20,422 bases of DNA from Pyrodictium sp. Its GTDB lineage: Archaea; Thermoproteota; Thermoprotei_A; Sulfolobales; Pyrodictiaceae. Each line of letters opens with the position of its first letter. Position 1 is the first letter of the stretch. The stretch covers positions 1-20,422 of the forward strand of contig DQUB01000056.1 of assembly GCA_015662475.1 (NCBI GenBank), written 5' to 3'. The notes under the pieces were generated by a model, which saw nothing but the letters and a program-made list of their open reading frames with translations, made no database searches and was not told where the DNA came from. Shown in pieces: positions 12,935-20,411 of this stretch. Both the position numbers and the translations under genes were made by a program.

Positions 12935-13853
12935 TAAGCTTAAGAAAGCGTTTAAAAAATTTGTAGAGAATGTGTCTTCGACCATAGTTGCTAAAGAGTT
13001 GTCTGAAGAGGAGCTTGAACCTCTTCTTGAAGAGCTTCTCATGGAGCTTGTTGAATGTGATGTTGCGTTTGAAGCTGCTGAAGCAGTTGTTGGTGAGCTA
13101 AAGAAAAAGCTTGTTGGAAAACGTATTTCCAGGTTTAGTGATACACGTAGGCTTGTTATTGACACTCTCAAAACGGTTTTAGAAGAGCTACTTGGTAGGG
13201 CTTATGTAGACAAAGATCTTGTTAGAGAGGTTTTGGGTAGAAAAGGCGATCCTGTAAAGATAGTGTTCTTTGGCGTTAACGGTGTTGGTAAAACAACAAC
13301 AATTGCTAAGTTTGCATATATGTTTAGAAAAGCTGGCATTACACCTGTTATAGCAGCAGCAGACACTTATAGAGCTGGAGCTCAAGAGCAGTTGAGAGCT
13401 CATGCTGAGAAGATTAGAGTGCCGTTTATAGGTAGTAGGTATGGGGCTGATCCTGCTGCAGTAGCTTACGATGCTATTGAGTATGCAAGAGCCAGAGGGT
13501 ACCGTGTAGTACTCATTGATACTGCTGGGCGTATGCATACAGATTCAAGCTTGATGGAGGAGCTTAGAAAGGTTGTTCGTGTAGTTAAACCTGATTACAG
13601 AATACTTGTCGTTGACGCTCTTACAGGTAATGATGCTGTTGAACAAGCTAGATTCTTTGAGGAAAGCGTGGGTGTAGACTATATAGTGTTAACAAAAGTT
13701 GATGCTGATGTTAAGGGGGGTACAGCAATAAGTTTAGCATATGCTATTGGCAAACCAATACTCTATGTAGGTGTTGGTCAGAAATATGAAGATCTAGAGA
13801 AGTTTAATCCTAGAAGCATCGTTGAAAAGATACTAGAGGGGTTGTCGGGCTAG
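12924..13853 (+). CDS. ftsY: Signal recognition particle receptor FtsY
   Basis: FtsY is the membrane-associated SRP receptor GTPase that docks SRP-ribosome complexes at the SecYE translocon. The 309-aa protein has the N-domain four-helix bundle (about 1-100) and a G domain. The P-loop is GVNGVGKTT (117-125), the DTYRAGAQEQL insertion-box motif follows near 147, then DTAGR (199-203) and TKVD (257-260), with the closing GVGQKYEDLEKF. The bacterial acidic A domain is absent, as in archaea generally; the N-terminus begins with a short basic amphipathic helix. The start is ATG with GGGTG eight bases upstream. SecE follows directly, linking targeting and translocation genes. Confidence 0.97.
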   Translation: MVFDKLKKAFKKFVENVSSTIVAKELSEEELEPLLEELLMELVECDVAFEAAEAVVGELKKKLVGKRISRFSDTRRLVIDTLKTVLEELLGRAYVDKDLVREVLGRKGDPVKIVFFGVNGVGKTTTIAKFAYMFRKAGITPVIAAADTYRAGAQEQLRAHAEKIRVPFIGSRYGADPAAVAYDAIEYARARGYRVVLIDTAGRMHTDSSLMEELRKVVRVVKPDYRILVVDALTGNDAVEQARFFEESVGVDYIVLTKVDADVKGGTAISLAYAIGKPILYVGVGQKYEDLEKFNPRSIVEKILEGLSG

Positions 13854-13877
13854 AAGGAGTGTCGGGGGTAGTGGTAG

Positions 13878-14087
13878 TTGGCGATCGGGAGGAAGGAGGA
13901 AGAGAGGACAGTAATAACCGTGTTGAAAGAGTCGTTGAAAGAATGGCGTTTAACCTTAATGAGGGTTAGAAAACCGTCAAGTGACGAATACAAGCAAACA
14001 TTAAAAGTTGTTGTTCTCGGTATAACCCTTGTAGGTGTAATTGCCTACCTCATACACCTACTTGGTATAAGCTTGCTTGGAGGCTAA
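13878..14087 (+). CDS. secE: Preprotein translocase subunit SecE (Sec61 gamma)
   Basis: SecE/Sec61-gamma is the small clamp subunit of the protein-conducting channel. The 69-aa product has an N-terminal amphipathic region (about residues 13-30), then the conserved RKPSSDEY segment, then one transmembrane helix (about 43-66). This is the archaeal single-span form. The start is TTG at 13878, preceded by GGGGGTAGTGG. The stop falls just before the NusG start, whose ribosome-binding site GGAGG is the last codons of secE. The neighbourhood secE-nusG-L11 is widely conserved. Confidence 0.94.
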   Translation: MAIGRKEEERTVITVLKESLKEWRLTLMRVRKPSSDEYKQTLKVVVLGITLVGVIAYLIHLLGISLLGG

Positions 14088-14091
14088 GGCG

Positions 14092-14583
14092 ATGAATGGA
14101 GAGACTGCAACGAAGACTTCTACAGGTAAACGTGCTACAGCTAAACTCTATGCTGTTAGAACTGTTGGTGGTAGAGAACTTGACATAGCGTTGATAATAG
14201 AGACTAGAGCTAAGAGCGAGAATATTCCGATATACTCGGTCATCGTGCTACCTAGAGTTAAAGGCTATATTTTAGTTGAAGCACCAGCTGCACATTTAGT
14301 GTCGAACGTGATACAAGGATTACGCTATGCTAAAGGAGTAGTACCTGGCGTGCTTCGCTACGAAGATGTTGAGAGGTTGATTAGGCCAGAGCTTGTTGCA
14401 ATGACGCTAAAGCCTGGCGAAATAGTTGAGATCATTGCAGGTCCGTTTAGAGGTATGAAGGCGCAAGTTGTTCGTGTTGAACCTACACGAAACGAGGTAG
14501 TTTTAAATGTGCTTGATGCATCTTATCCGCTTCAAATAACGGTGCCAGGTGACTCGGTTAGACCAGCTAAAGAGAGGGGCTAG
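14092..14583 (+). CDS. nusG: Transcription elongation factor Spt5/NusG
   Basis: Archaeal Spt5 binds the RNA polymerase clamp with Spt4 and promotes processive elongation. From ATG at 14092 the protein is 163 aa. It has a short polar N-terminal extension, an NGN domain (about 18-95) with LYAVRTVGGRE and VLPRVKGYILVEA, and a KOW domain carrying KPGEIVEIIAGPFRGMKAQV. A TTG at 14077 is in frame, but GGAGG at 14079-14083 lies eight bases before the ATG, which decides the start. It lies immediately upstream of L11 as in many archaea and bacteria. Confidence 0.95.
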   Translation: MNGETATKTSTGKRATAKLYAVRTVGGRELDIALIIETRAKSENIPIYSVIVLPRVKGYILVEAPAAHLVSNVIQGLRYAKGVVPGVLRYEDVERLIRPELVAMTLKPGEIVEIIAGPFRGMKAQVVRVEPTRNEVVLNVLDASYPLQITVPGDSVRPAKERG

Positions 14584-14586
14584 ACT

Positions 14587-15093
14587 ATGGGTAGGCTTAG
14601 AGTTATCAATTTGAAGATTAAAGGTGGAGAAGCCTCTGAAAAACAGTTAGGACCTACCATCTCGCAATTAGGACTTGATGTAAAGAAGGTCATTGAAGAG
14701 ATAAATAAGAAGACTGAAAGGTACAAGGGTATGGAGGTCAAGGTTAAAATAATAGTTGACGAAGAGACAAAAGAGTATGAGATAGAGATAAAGCCTCCAA
14801 CAACAACAGAGTTGTTGTTAAAAGCTGTAGGTGCAAGTAAACCGTCAGGAGATCCTATGCATCAAAAGATAGGGGATTTGCCTTTCGAAAAGATTGTCGA
14901 AATAGCAATTCTGAAGAAACCGGACCTATTAGCGAAATCGCTGAAAGCAGCTGTCAAAACAATCTTGGGTTCAGCTAGAAGCATAGGGATAACCGTTGAT
15001 GGCAAAGATCCAAAGCAGGTTACGCGCGAGGTAGAAGAAGGGCTATATGATGCTATACTCGCAAAGTACGAAGAGGAGTGGAAAAAGGCTTAA
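14587..15093 (+). CDS. rpl11: Large ribosomal subunit protein uL11, altered proline loop
   Basis: L11 forms the GTPase-associated centre base with 23S rRNA helices 43-44 and L10. The 168-aa protein has the normal two-domain layout and archaeal length. The RNA-binding C-terminal domain contains [11 protein letters not shown] and [15 protein letters not shown]. The N-terminal domain is unusual. Most L11 proteins have a GxPPxGP loop, but here the residues before Gly22-Pro23 read SEKQL (17-21), so the paired prolines are missing while [10 protein letters not shown] continues normally. No frameshift is apparent. It starts at an ATG three bases after the nusG stop and is followed by L1. Confidence 0.94.
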   Translation: MGRLRVINLKIKGGEASEKQLGPTISQLGLDVKKVIEEINKKTERYKGMEVKVKIIVDEETKEYEIEIKPPTTTELLLKAVGASKPSGDPMHQKIGDLPFEKIVEIAILKKPDLLAKSLKAAVKTILGSARSIGITVDGKDPKQVTREVEEGLYDAILAKYEEEWKKA

Positions 15094-15121
15094 ACGGAAA
15101 ATTGAGAGGTGAAAGTAGCGT

Positions 15122-15775
15122 ATGTCGTTCATACCCAAAGAAAATCTGTTAGAGGCTATAACTGAGGCACTCAGCAATGCTCCTAAGAGGAAGTTTAAAC
15201 AATCGGTTGACATGATAGTTGTCTTTAGAGACGTTGATCCTCGTACTCCTGAAGGTCGTATTAGAGAAGTGGTTTTCCTACCATATCCTCCAAAGAAACA
15301 TGTTCGCGTGTGTGTTGTAGCTGATGGAGATATGGCTTTGAAAGCTAAGGAGGTTGCGGATAGGGTTATAACGAAAGAGGAGTTGCAAGAGTTGCAAGGT
15401 AATAAGAAAGCAGCTAAGAAGATAGCTGAATTCTGTGATTGGGTTTTAGTCAAAGTAGATTTAATGCCTTTGGCTGGTCGTACGCTAGGACCAGCATTAG
15501 GTCCTAGGGGTAAGGCACCTGTACCAGTACCGCCAAATGCTGATATAAAGGCGTTTGTGGAGAGGTATAGGAGTGCTGTAAGAATTAGAACAAAAGATCA
15601 GCCACAGGTGATGTGTAGGATTGGTACAGAGGATATGGCGCCAGAACAGATTGCTGAAAATGCTATGAAAGTTTTACAAACGTTAGAGGGCAAGTTGAAG
15701 AATCCTCAACATAACATCGCAAGAGTAATAATTAAGACTACTATGGGACCACCTGTTGAGGTTAAGTTGAGGTAG
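15122..15775 (+). CDS. rpl1: Large ribosomal subunit protein uL1
   Basis: L1 forms the mobile stalk that helps release deacylated tRNA from the E site, and in many archaea it represses its own operon by binding mRNA. The 217-aa protein has the family core: KRKFKQSVDMIVVFRDVD near the N-terminus, the domain II region with VRVCVVADGDMALKAKEV, and MPLAGRTLGPALGPRGKAPVPVPP, the signature loop. The start is ATG at 15122, with GAGGTGA about ten bases upstream. I did not find a convincing copy of the L1-binding rRNA motif in the leader, though this would need a folding search. Confidence 0.95.
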   Translation: MSFIPKENLLEAITEALSNAPKRKFKQSVDMIVVFRDVDPRTPEGRIREVVFLPYPPKKHVRVCVVADGDMALKAKEVADRVITKEELQELQGNKKAAKKIAEFCDWVLVKVDLMPLAGRTLGPALGPRGKAPVPVPPNADIKAFVERYRSAVRIRTKDQPQVMCRIGTEDMAPEQIAENAMKVLQTLEGKLKNPQHNIARVIIKTTMGPPVEVKLR

Positions 15776-15789
15776 ACCTCTCGCTGGGG

Positions 15790-16839
15790 GTGAGGAGGTT
15801 GGCTATTCTCACCACGGCAGCTGCTAGGAGAATACCGGAGTGGAAGAGGAAAGAGGTAGAGGAGCTAAAACGCCTTATACAAAAATACCCAGTTATAGCT
15901 ATTGCTAATTTGGAGGGTGTACCTACAGCACAGTTGCAGAAGATTAGAAAGAAGCTCTATGAGAAGTTTGGAGATCGTATTGTAATGCGTGTTGCGAAGA
16001 ACACGCTATTCCGTATAGCGTTAAAGGAAGCTGGAATAGATCCTGAACCTTTTGAGAAATATCTAACAGGAAACAATATGTTCATCTTTACAGATCTTAA
16101 TCCATTCGAGCTTGCTAGGATATTGGAGAAGACCCGTGTGACAGCGCCAGCTAAGCCTGGTATGAAAGCGCCAAGTGAGATTGTGATACCGGCTGGCGAT
16201 ACAGGGTTTAAACCTGGTCCTATAATGAGCGTCTTTGGCAAGCTACGTATCCCCATAAGGGTGCAGGGTGGCACTATTTGGATTGCAAAGGATGTTGTTG
16301 TGGCTAAACCTGGTGACGAGATTAGCATCGAACTGGCTTCTCTACTGCAGAAGCTTGGTATTGAGCCTATAGAGGTTAAACTTACGCTCAAAGCGGCTTA
16401 TGATAGAGGAGTAATGATACCTGGAGACAAGCTTGTACTCAATCTAGACGAGTACAAGAACAACATATTGCAAGCTCATTTGGCAGCTCTATGGGTTGGT
16501 GTTGAGATAGGTTATCCAGAGCCAGAAGTGCTCAAGCTAGCAATGCCTGTTGCTGTAAGACGTGCACTTGCTGTAGCAGCTGAAGCTGGGTATGTGACGC
16601 CAGAAACTGCTGAGCATGTGTTTAGAATGGCTATAGCTAAAGCCTATGCTGTAGTAGCTGCACTAGGTGATAAAGCTAAAGAACTAGGTATAGAGGTGCA
16701 GTTTGCAGTAACGACAGCGGCAGCTAAAGAGAAGAAGGAAGAGGAGAAGAAAGAAGAGAAGAAAGAGGAGGAAAAGAAGGAAGAGGGTGTTAGCGAGGAA
16801 CAGCTAGCGGCAGGTTTAGAGAGCCTCTTTGGATCCTAG
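15790..16839 (+). CDS. rplP0: Large ribosomal subunit protein uL10 (P0)
   Basis: P0 anchors the L12/P1 dimers of the ribosomal stalk that recruits translational GTPases. The 349-aa protein has an N-terminal rRNA/L11-binding domain with AIANLEGVPTAQLQKIR and VMRVAKNTLFRIAL. An archaeal/eukaryal insertion domain follows (about 110-180). Next come the helical spine that binds three P1 dimers (about 225-300), a lysine/glutamate hinge, and the C-terminal factor-binding motif AAGLESLFGS. The start is GTG at 15790; a TTG at 15799 is an alternative with a similar upstream purine run. The hinge is encoded by an unbroken 62-base purine tract. The L12 gene usually found next is absent. Confidence 0.95.
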   Translation: MRRLAILTTAAARRIPEWKRKEVEELKRLIQKYPVIAIANLEGVPTAQLQKIRKKLYEKFGDRIVMRVAKNTLFRIALKEAGIDPEPFEKYLTGNNMFIFTDLNPFELARILEKTRVTAPAKPGMKAPSEIVIPAGDTGFKPGPIMSVFGKLRIPIRVQGGTIWIAKDVVVAKPGDEISIELASLLQKLGIEPIEVKLTLKAAYDRGVMIPGDKLVLNLDEYKNNILQAHLAALWVGVEIGYPEPEVLKLAMPVAVRRALAVAAEAGYVTPETAEHVFRMAIAKAYAVVAALGDKAKELGIEVQFAVTTAAAKEKKEEEKKEEKKEEEKKEEGVSEEQLAAGLESLFGS

Positions 16840-16866
16840 CTTTCCTAGCTTTTGCTCCTTCCTTTA
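16840..16866 (+). terminator. Pyrimidine-rich putative terminator after L10
   Basis: A run such as CTTTCCTAGCTTTTGCTCC, continuing through CTTCCTTTAG, follows the L10 stop. It resembles the stretch after L31e and fits archaeal U-tract termination. It precedes an independent TATA-like element for alaS. Assigned from composition only. Confidence 0.4.
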
Positions 16867-16913
16867 GCTGCTAGCGTGATGTGAGCGTTAAAGCTTTCGA
16901 TTAAAGTCCTAGC

Positions 16914-16922
16914 CTATTTTTA
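16914..16922 (+). promoter_or_regulatory. TATA-like box for alaS
   Basis: CTATTTTTA is centred about 45 bases before the alaS ATG. It predicts transcription from about 16944 and a leader of roughly 19 bases. It lies in the 123-base gap after L10, where L12 would normally be. The gap otherwise holds no open frame of useful length. Confidence 0.45.
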
Positions 16923-16962
16923 GGGGTTTGAATACTGTTTTGGTTTCTCGGGCTTTACAGCT

Positions 16963-19713
16963 ATGAGGAGTGTATCTGTTGAAGAGTACAAGCTCAAGTT
17001 CTTCGAAGAATATGGTTTTGTGAGAAAGCGTTGTAGAAGTTGCGGTACCTACTTTTGGACTATGAACCCTAGGCAGGAGCATTGTAACGATGTGCCTTGT
17101 ACACGTTATAGATTCTTTGAGGTTGGCAGGCGTGTTAATGGTCTCAGTGTTAGAGAAGCTAGAGAGAAGTTCATAGAGTTTTTCCGCAGGAATGGCCACG
17201 AGGTTGTTGAGCCTAGACCTGTTGTTGCAAGATGGCGTGAAGACTTGTACTTAACAATTGCTAGTATTGTAGTGTTTCAACCACATGTTACAAGCGGCTT
17301 AGTTCCACCTCCTGCAAACCCCCTTGTCATAGTTCAACCTTGCATACGTCTTGAGGACATCGATAATGTTGGACTAACACTTGGCAGACATCTTACAAGT
17401 TTTGAGATGGGTGGCCATCACGCATTCAATTATCCTGGAAAAGATGTTTATTGGAAAGAAGAGACGGTAGAATATGCGTTTAAGTTTTTCACAAAGGAGC
17501 TTGGCATTCCTCCTGAAGAGATAACATTTAAAGAATCTTGGTGGGAAGGAGGAGGTAATGCTGGTCCTTCATTTGAAGTTGCTGTTGGCGGTCTTGAGCT
17601 TGCAACTCTCGTGTTTATGAAATATAAAGTAGTTGATGGGAGATACGAGGTAATGCCGTTAAAGGTGGTTGATACAGGTTATGGAATTGAGCGTATAGCT
17701 TGGTTTACTCAACGTGTGCCCACAGCTTTCCACGCTATCTACGGCGACTTGGTTAAAAGATTTGCAGACTTGCTTGGTGTTGAATTGCTAGACCATAACA
17801 CCTTCTTCAAACTTCTTGAAGAAGCGGGCTATCTCGATCCCGATAGTCCACAAACTATTGAAAGATTTTATGCTCATGCGGCAAGAGTATTAGGTGTTGA
17901 TGTTGAAGCTGCTAAGGAAGTTTTGCAGAAGCAGGTAAGTGTTTTTGCACTACTAGACCACACTAAGACGTTAGCATTAATGCTTGGTGATGGCATTGTA
18001 CCCTCCAATAGCGGTGAAGGATATCTTGCCCGTCTTGTTGCTCGGCGTGCACTAAGAATACTTGCGAGATTTGGTAATCCTGTAGAACTAGCAGAGCTTG
18101 TTAAAATGCAGATAGACTATTGGGGTACTGACTATCCACAATTGCGTAGAAATAGCAGCTACATATTAGATGCTGTTGCACTTGAAGAAGAACGGTTTAG
18201 AACATCTCTACAGAGAGGTGTAAAGATAGTTGAAAAATTGTTAAAGCGTAAGAAAACAATAACGGTTGACGACCTTGTACAAATATACGACTCGCATGGT
18301 GTACCTCCTGACATAGTATCAGAAGTTGCAAAAAGGTATGGATTGCAAGTAAGTGTACCTCACAACTTCTATGCTTTAGTAGCTCTAAAACATGGAAGTC
18401 GTGGAGTGGCTATAAAGAAGAAGGAGAAGGTAGAGTTGCCTGAAGAGATTATAGAGTGGGCGCAGAAACTTCCTGAAACTCGCAAAATCTTCCACGAAGA
18501 TCCTTATCGAGTAGAATTTACAGCTAGGGTTGTTGGTGTGAAAGATCGCTACTTAGTACTTGATGGTACAGCGTTTTATCCACGTAGTGGTGGACAGGAT
18601 TACGATGTTGGCGAAATTGTGTGTGGTGGTGAGACGTACAAGGTAGTTAGTGTTTGGAAAGTTGGAAACACGATAGTGCATGTATTGGATAGAGAGTTTA
18701 GATGTGATGAGGATAAAGTTGTTGGTAGGATTGACTGGGATCGGAGATACAAGCTTATGCGCCACCATACAGCAGTACATGTTCTCCTAGCTTCAGCGCG
18801 TAAAGTGCTGGGAGAGCATGTGTGGCAAGCCGGTGCAGAGAAAACTGTAGATAAAGCGCGTCTCGACATAACACATCATAGGCCTTTAACTCCTGAACAG
18901 GTGAAGGCGATAGAGGAGCTTGCAAACAAAATAGTTGATGAGAGAATAGAGGTTAGGACGACCTATATGGAGAGAAACACTGCTGAGAAAGTGTATGGGT
19001 TTAAACTCTATCAGGGAGGTGTGCCTTTAGAATCAAAGTTGCGTATTGTTGAGATACCTGGATGGGATGCAGAAGCTTGCTTTGGCACGCACGTCCGTAA
19101 TACCGGTGAAATAGGTTCTATAAAGATAATAGGTGTTGAGAGAATACAAGATGGTGTTGTAAGGTTAGAGATTGTAGCAGGAACAAACGTTGCAAGAAGG
19201 TTTAGAGAATTGGAAGAGCATGTTAAAGAGCTTGCGAAGATGTTGGGTGGTAGAAGCGTATCAGAGCTTCGTACACGTTTGAAGAAACTTGTAGAAGAAT
19301 TTGAGAAGAACAAACAGCTTCTCCAAACATATAGGAGTAGATTGGTACAAGCAATTGTTTCTGAAATCATGCAGAAAGCTAGAACTGTATGCGGTGTATC
19401 TGTCTACGAGTATGTGGACACTTTAGGTGATGAAAAGCTGTTTAGAGAGGTAGCATATAGAATAACATCGCAGAAAAACTCAATATTAATTGCAGTAAGA
19501 CCAAGAAATGGTACAACATTGTTTGAGATAGATGCGAGTAGAGATTTGTCGGAGAAGCTAGATCTTAGAAAACTGGTGCCAAAGCTTAGAGAAGCTGGTG
19601 CTAAAGGTGGAGGTAAAAAAGATCAGCTTGCAGGCAAGATAGACTTAAAGTTTGAAGAGGCAATAGAAGTGCTTCGAAAACTCGTTGTTGAGGCGATACA
19701 ACAACTATGTTAA
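16963..19713 (+). CDS. alaS: Alanyl-tRNA synthetase, archaeal type
   Basis: AlaRS charges tRNA-Ala and clears mischarged serine or glycine. The 916-aa protein starts with the archaeal N-terminal zinc-binding extension (CRSCGTYFW and a nearby HCNDVPC). The class II catalytic core follows, with the motif 2 region (GRHLTSFEMGGHHAFNYPGKD) and motif 3 around VDTGYGIERIAWF. The editing domain has HTAVH (H602, H606) and CFGTH (C706, H710), the four metal ligands needed for proofreading. A helical stretch (about 745-800) and the DHHA1-type C-terminal domain follow, ending GAKGGGKKDQLAGKI. The ATG at 16963 is preceded by a TATA-like box. All catalytic and editing residues are present. It overlaps the next gene by seven bases (ATGTTAA). 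Confidence 0.97.
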   Translation: MRSVSVEEYKLKFFEEYGFVRKRCRSCGTYFWTMNPRQEHCNDVPCTRYRFFEVGRRVNGLSVREAREKFIEFFRRNGHEVVEPRPVVARWREDLYLTIASIVVFQPHVTSGLVPPPANPLVIVQPCIRLEDIDNVGLTLGRHLTSFEMGGHHAFNYPGKDVYWKEETVEYAFKFFTKELGIPPEEITFKESWWEGGGNAGPSFEVAVGGLELATLVFMKYKVVDGRYEVMPLKVVDTGYGIERIAWFTQRVPTAFHAIYGDLVKRFADLLGVELLDHNTFFKLLEEAGYLDPDSPQTIERFYAHAARVLGVDVEAAKEVLQKQVSVFALLDHTKTLALMLGDGIVPSNSGEGYLARLVARRALRILARFGNPVELAELVKMQIDYWGTDYPQLRRNSSYILDAVALEEERFRTSLQRGVKIVEKLLKRKKTITVDDLVQIYDSHGVPPDIVSEVAKRYGLQVSVPHNFYALVALKHGSRGVAIKKKEKVELPEEIIEWAQKLPETRKIFHEDPYRVEFTARVVGVKDRYLVLDGTAFYPRSGGQDYDVGEIVCGGETYKVVSVWKVGNTIVHVLDREFRCDEDKVVGRIDWDRRYKLMRHHTAVHVLLASARKVLGEHVWQAGAEKTVDKARLDITHHRPLTPEQVKAIEELANKIVDERIEVRTTYMERNTAEKVYGFKLYQGGVPLESKLRIVEIPGWDAEACFGTHVRNTGEIGSIKIIGVERIQDGVVRLEIVAGTNVARRFRELEEHVKELAKMLGGRSVSELRTRLKKLVEEFEKNKQLLQTYRSRLVQAIVSEIMQKARTVCGVSVYEYVDTLGDEKLFREVAYRITSQKNSILIAVRPRNGTTLFEIDASRDLSEKLDLRKLVPKLREAGAKGGGKKDQLAGKIDLKFEEAIEVLRKLVVEAIQQLC

Positions 19714-20411
19714 AACATCTTGCAGCAGCTGCATATGAACTATATTTTTTACTGGCAAGAAACTACCCCTCACAATCAGCTATAAGGTTAGTAGCAGCAA
19801 AACACGGTCTCACACGCAAACAGCAAGTCTTCCTACTTCGCTGCATACAACCACCATATAAAGCGGTAAAGATACGCGAAAAACTTGTAGCTCCCCCAAA
19901 GGTTGCTGATAAGATATTTGTTGTCGACTACTATAACCAAGCAACAACAATAATAGCAGCATTAAACCCTGATATAGACACTATGGTTGTAAGGTGTCTT
20001 GACGGTCTAACTAGAGATAACAGTCTTGGAAAACATGTTCCAAAGCCTCAAGATTTGCTAACCGACATAGCTACACGACTTTTAGCACATAGTATATCCA
20101 TGTTAAAGCCTAGAAAGACAATATTCGTGCTTGACTCGCGAATCCCTAGAAGCGGACAGCTAGCATCACAGATAAGGAAGACGATGAACAATATAATAGT
20201 TGCAACTTCGAGATATGCTGACAAAACCATAATCCTACTAGCAAAGCGCTACAACGCTGTAGTAGCTTCGTCAGACATAGTCATACTAGAACGAGTAAAC
20301 CAAATACTGGACTTAGCAGGCTACATTGTGGAACAAGTACTCGGCATAAAGGTAAACAATATAACCCAAACCATACTACAACAACACTACACATGGTGTA
20401 AGGGCCCGTAG
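19707..20411 (+). CDS. DUF434/DUF5616-type protein (COG2454), possible PIN/NYN-like fold
   Basis: The 234-aa protein resembles the archaeal family with an N-terminal DUF434 helical domain (about 5-60, with SAIRLVAAKHGLTRKQQVFL) and a C-terminal alpha/beta domain. No function is established for the family. Conserved-looking acidic positions end successive strands: D74 in VVDYYN, D99 and D104 in CLDGLTRD, D143 in VLDSRIPRSG, D172, and D190 in VASSDIVIL. This order is reminiscent of PIN/NYN nucleases, but that is inference from pattern. The ATG overlaps the alaS stop, implying coupling. The TAG stop (20409-20411) lies inside the following tRNA gene, so the last three codons and the acceptor stem share DNA. 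Confidence 0.75.
   Translation: MLKHLAAAAYELYFLLARNYPSQSAIRLVAAKHGLTRKQQVFLLRCIQPPYKAVKIREKLVAPPKVADKIFVVDYYNQATTIIAALNPDIDTMVVRCLDGLTRDNSLGKHVPKPQDLLTDIATRLLAHSISMLKPRKTIFVLDSRIPRSGQLASQIRKTMNNIIVATSRYADKTIILLAKRYNAVVASSDIVILERVNQILDLAGYIVEQVLGIKVNNITQTILQQHYTWCKGP

Noticed and set aside
15790..16839. Fusion of L10 with the missing L12
   Set aside because: Length and layout are those of ordinary archaeal P0, whose C-terminal tail resembles that of L12. No extra L12 N-terminal dimerisation domain is present.
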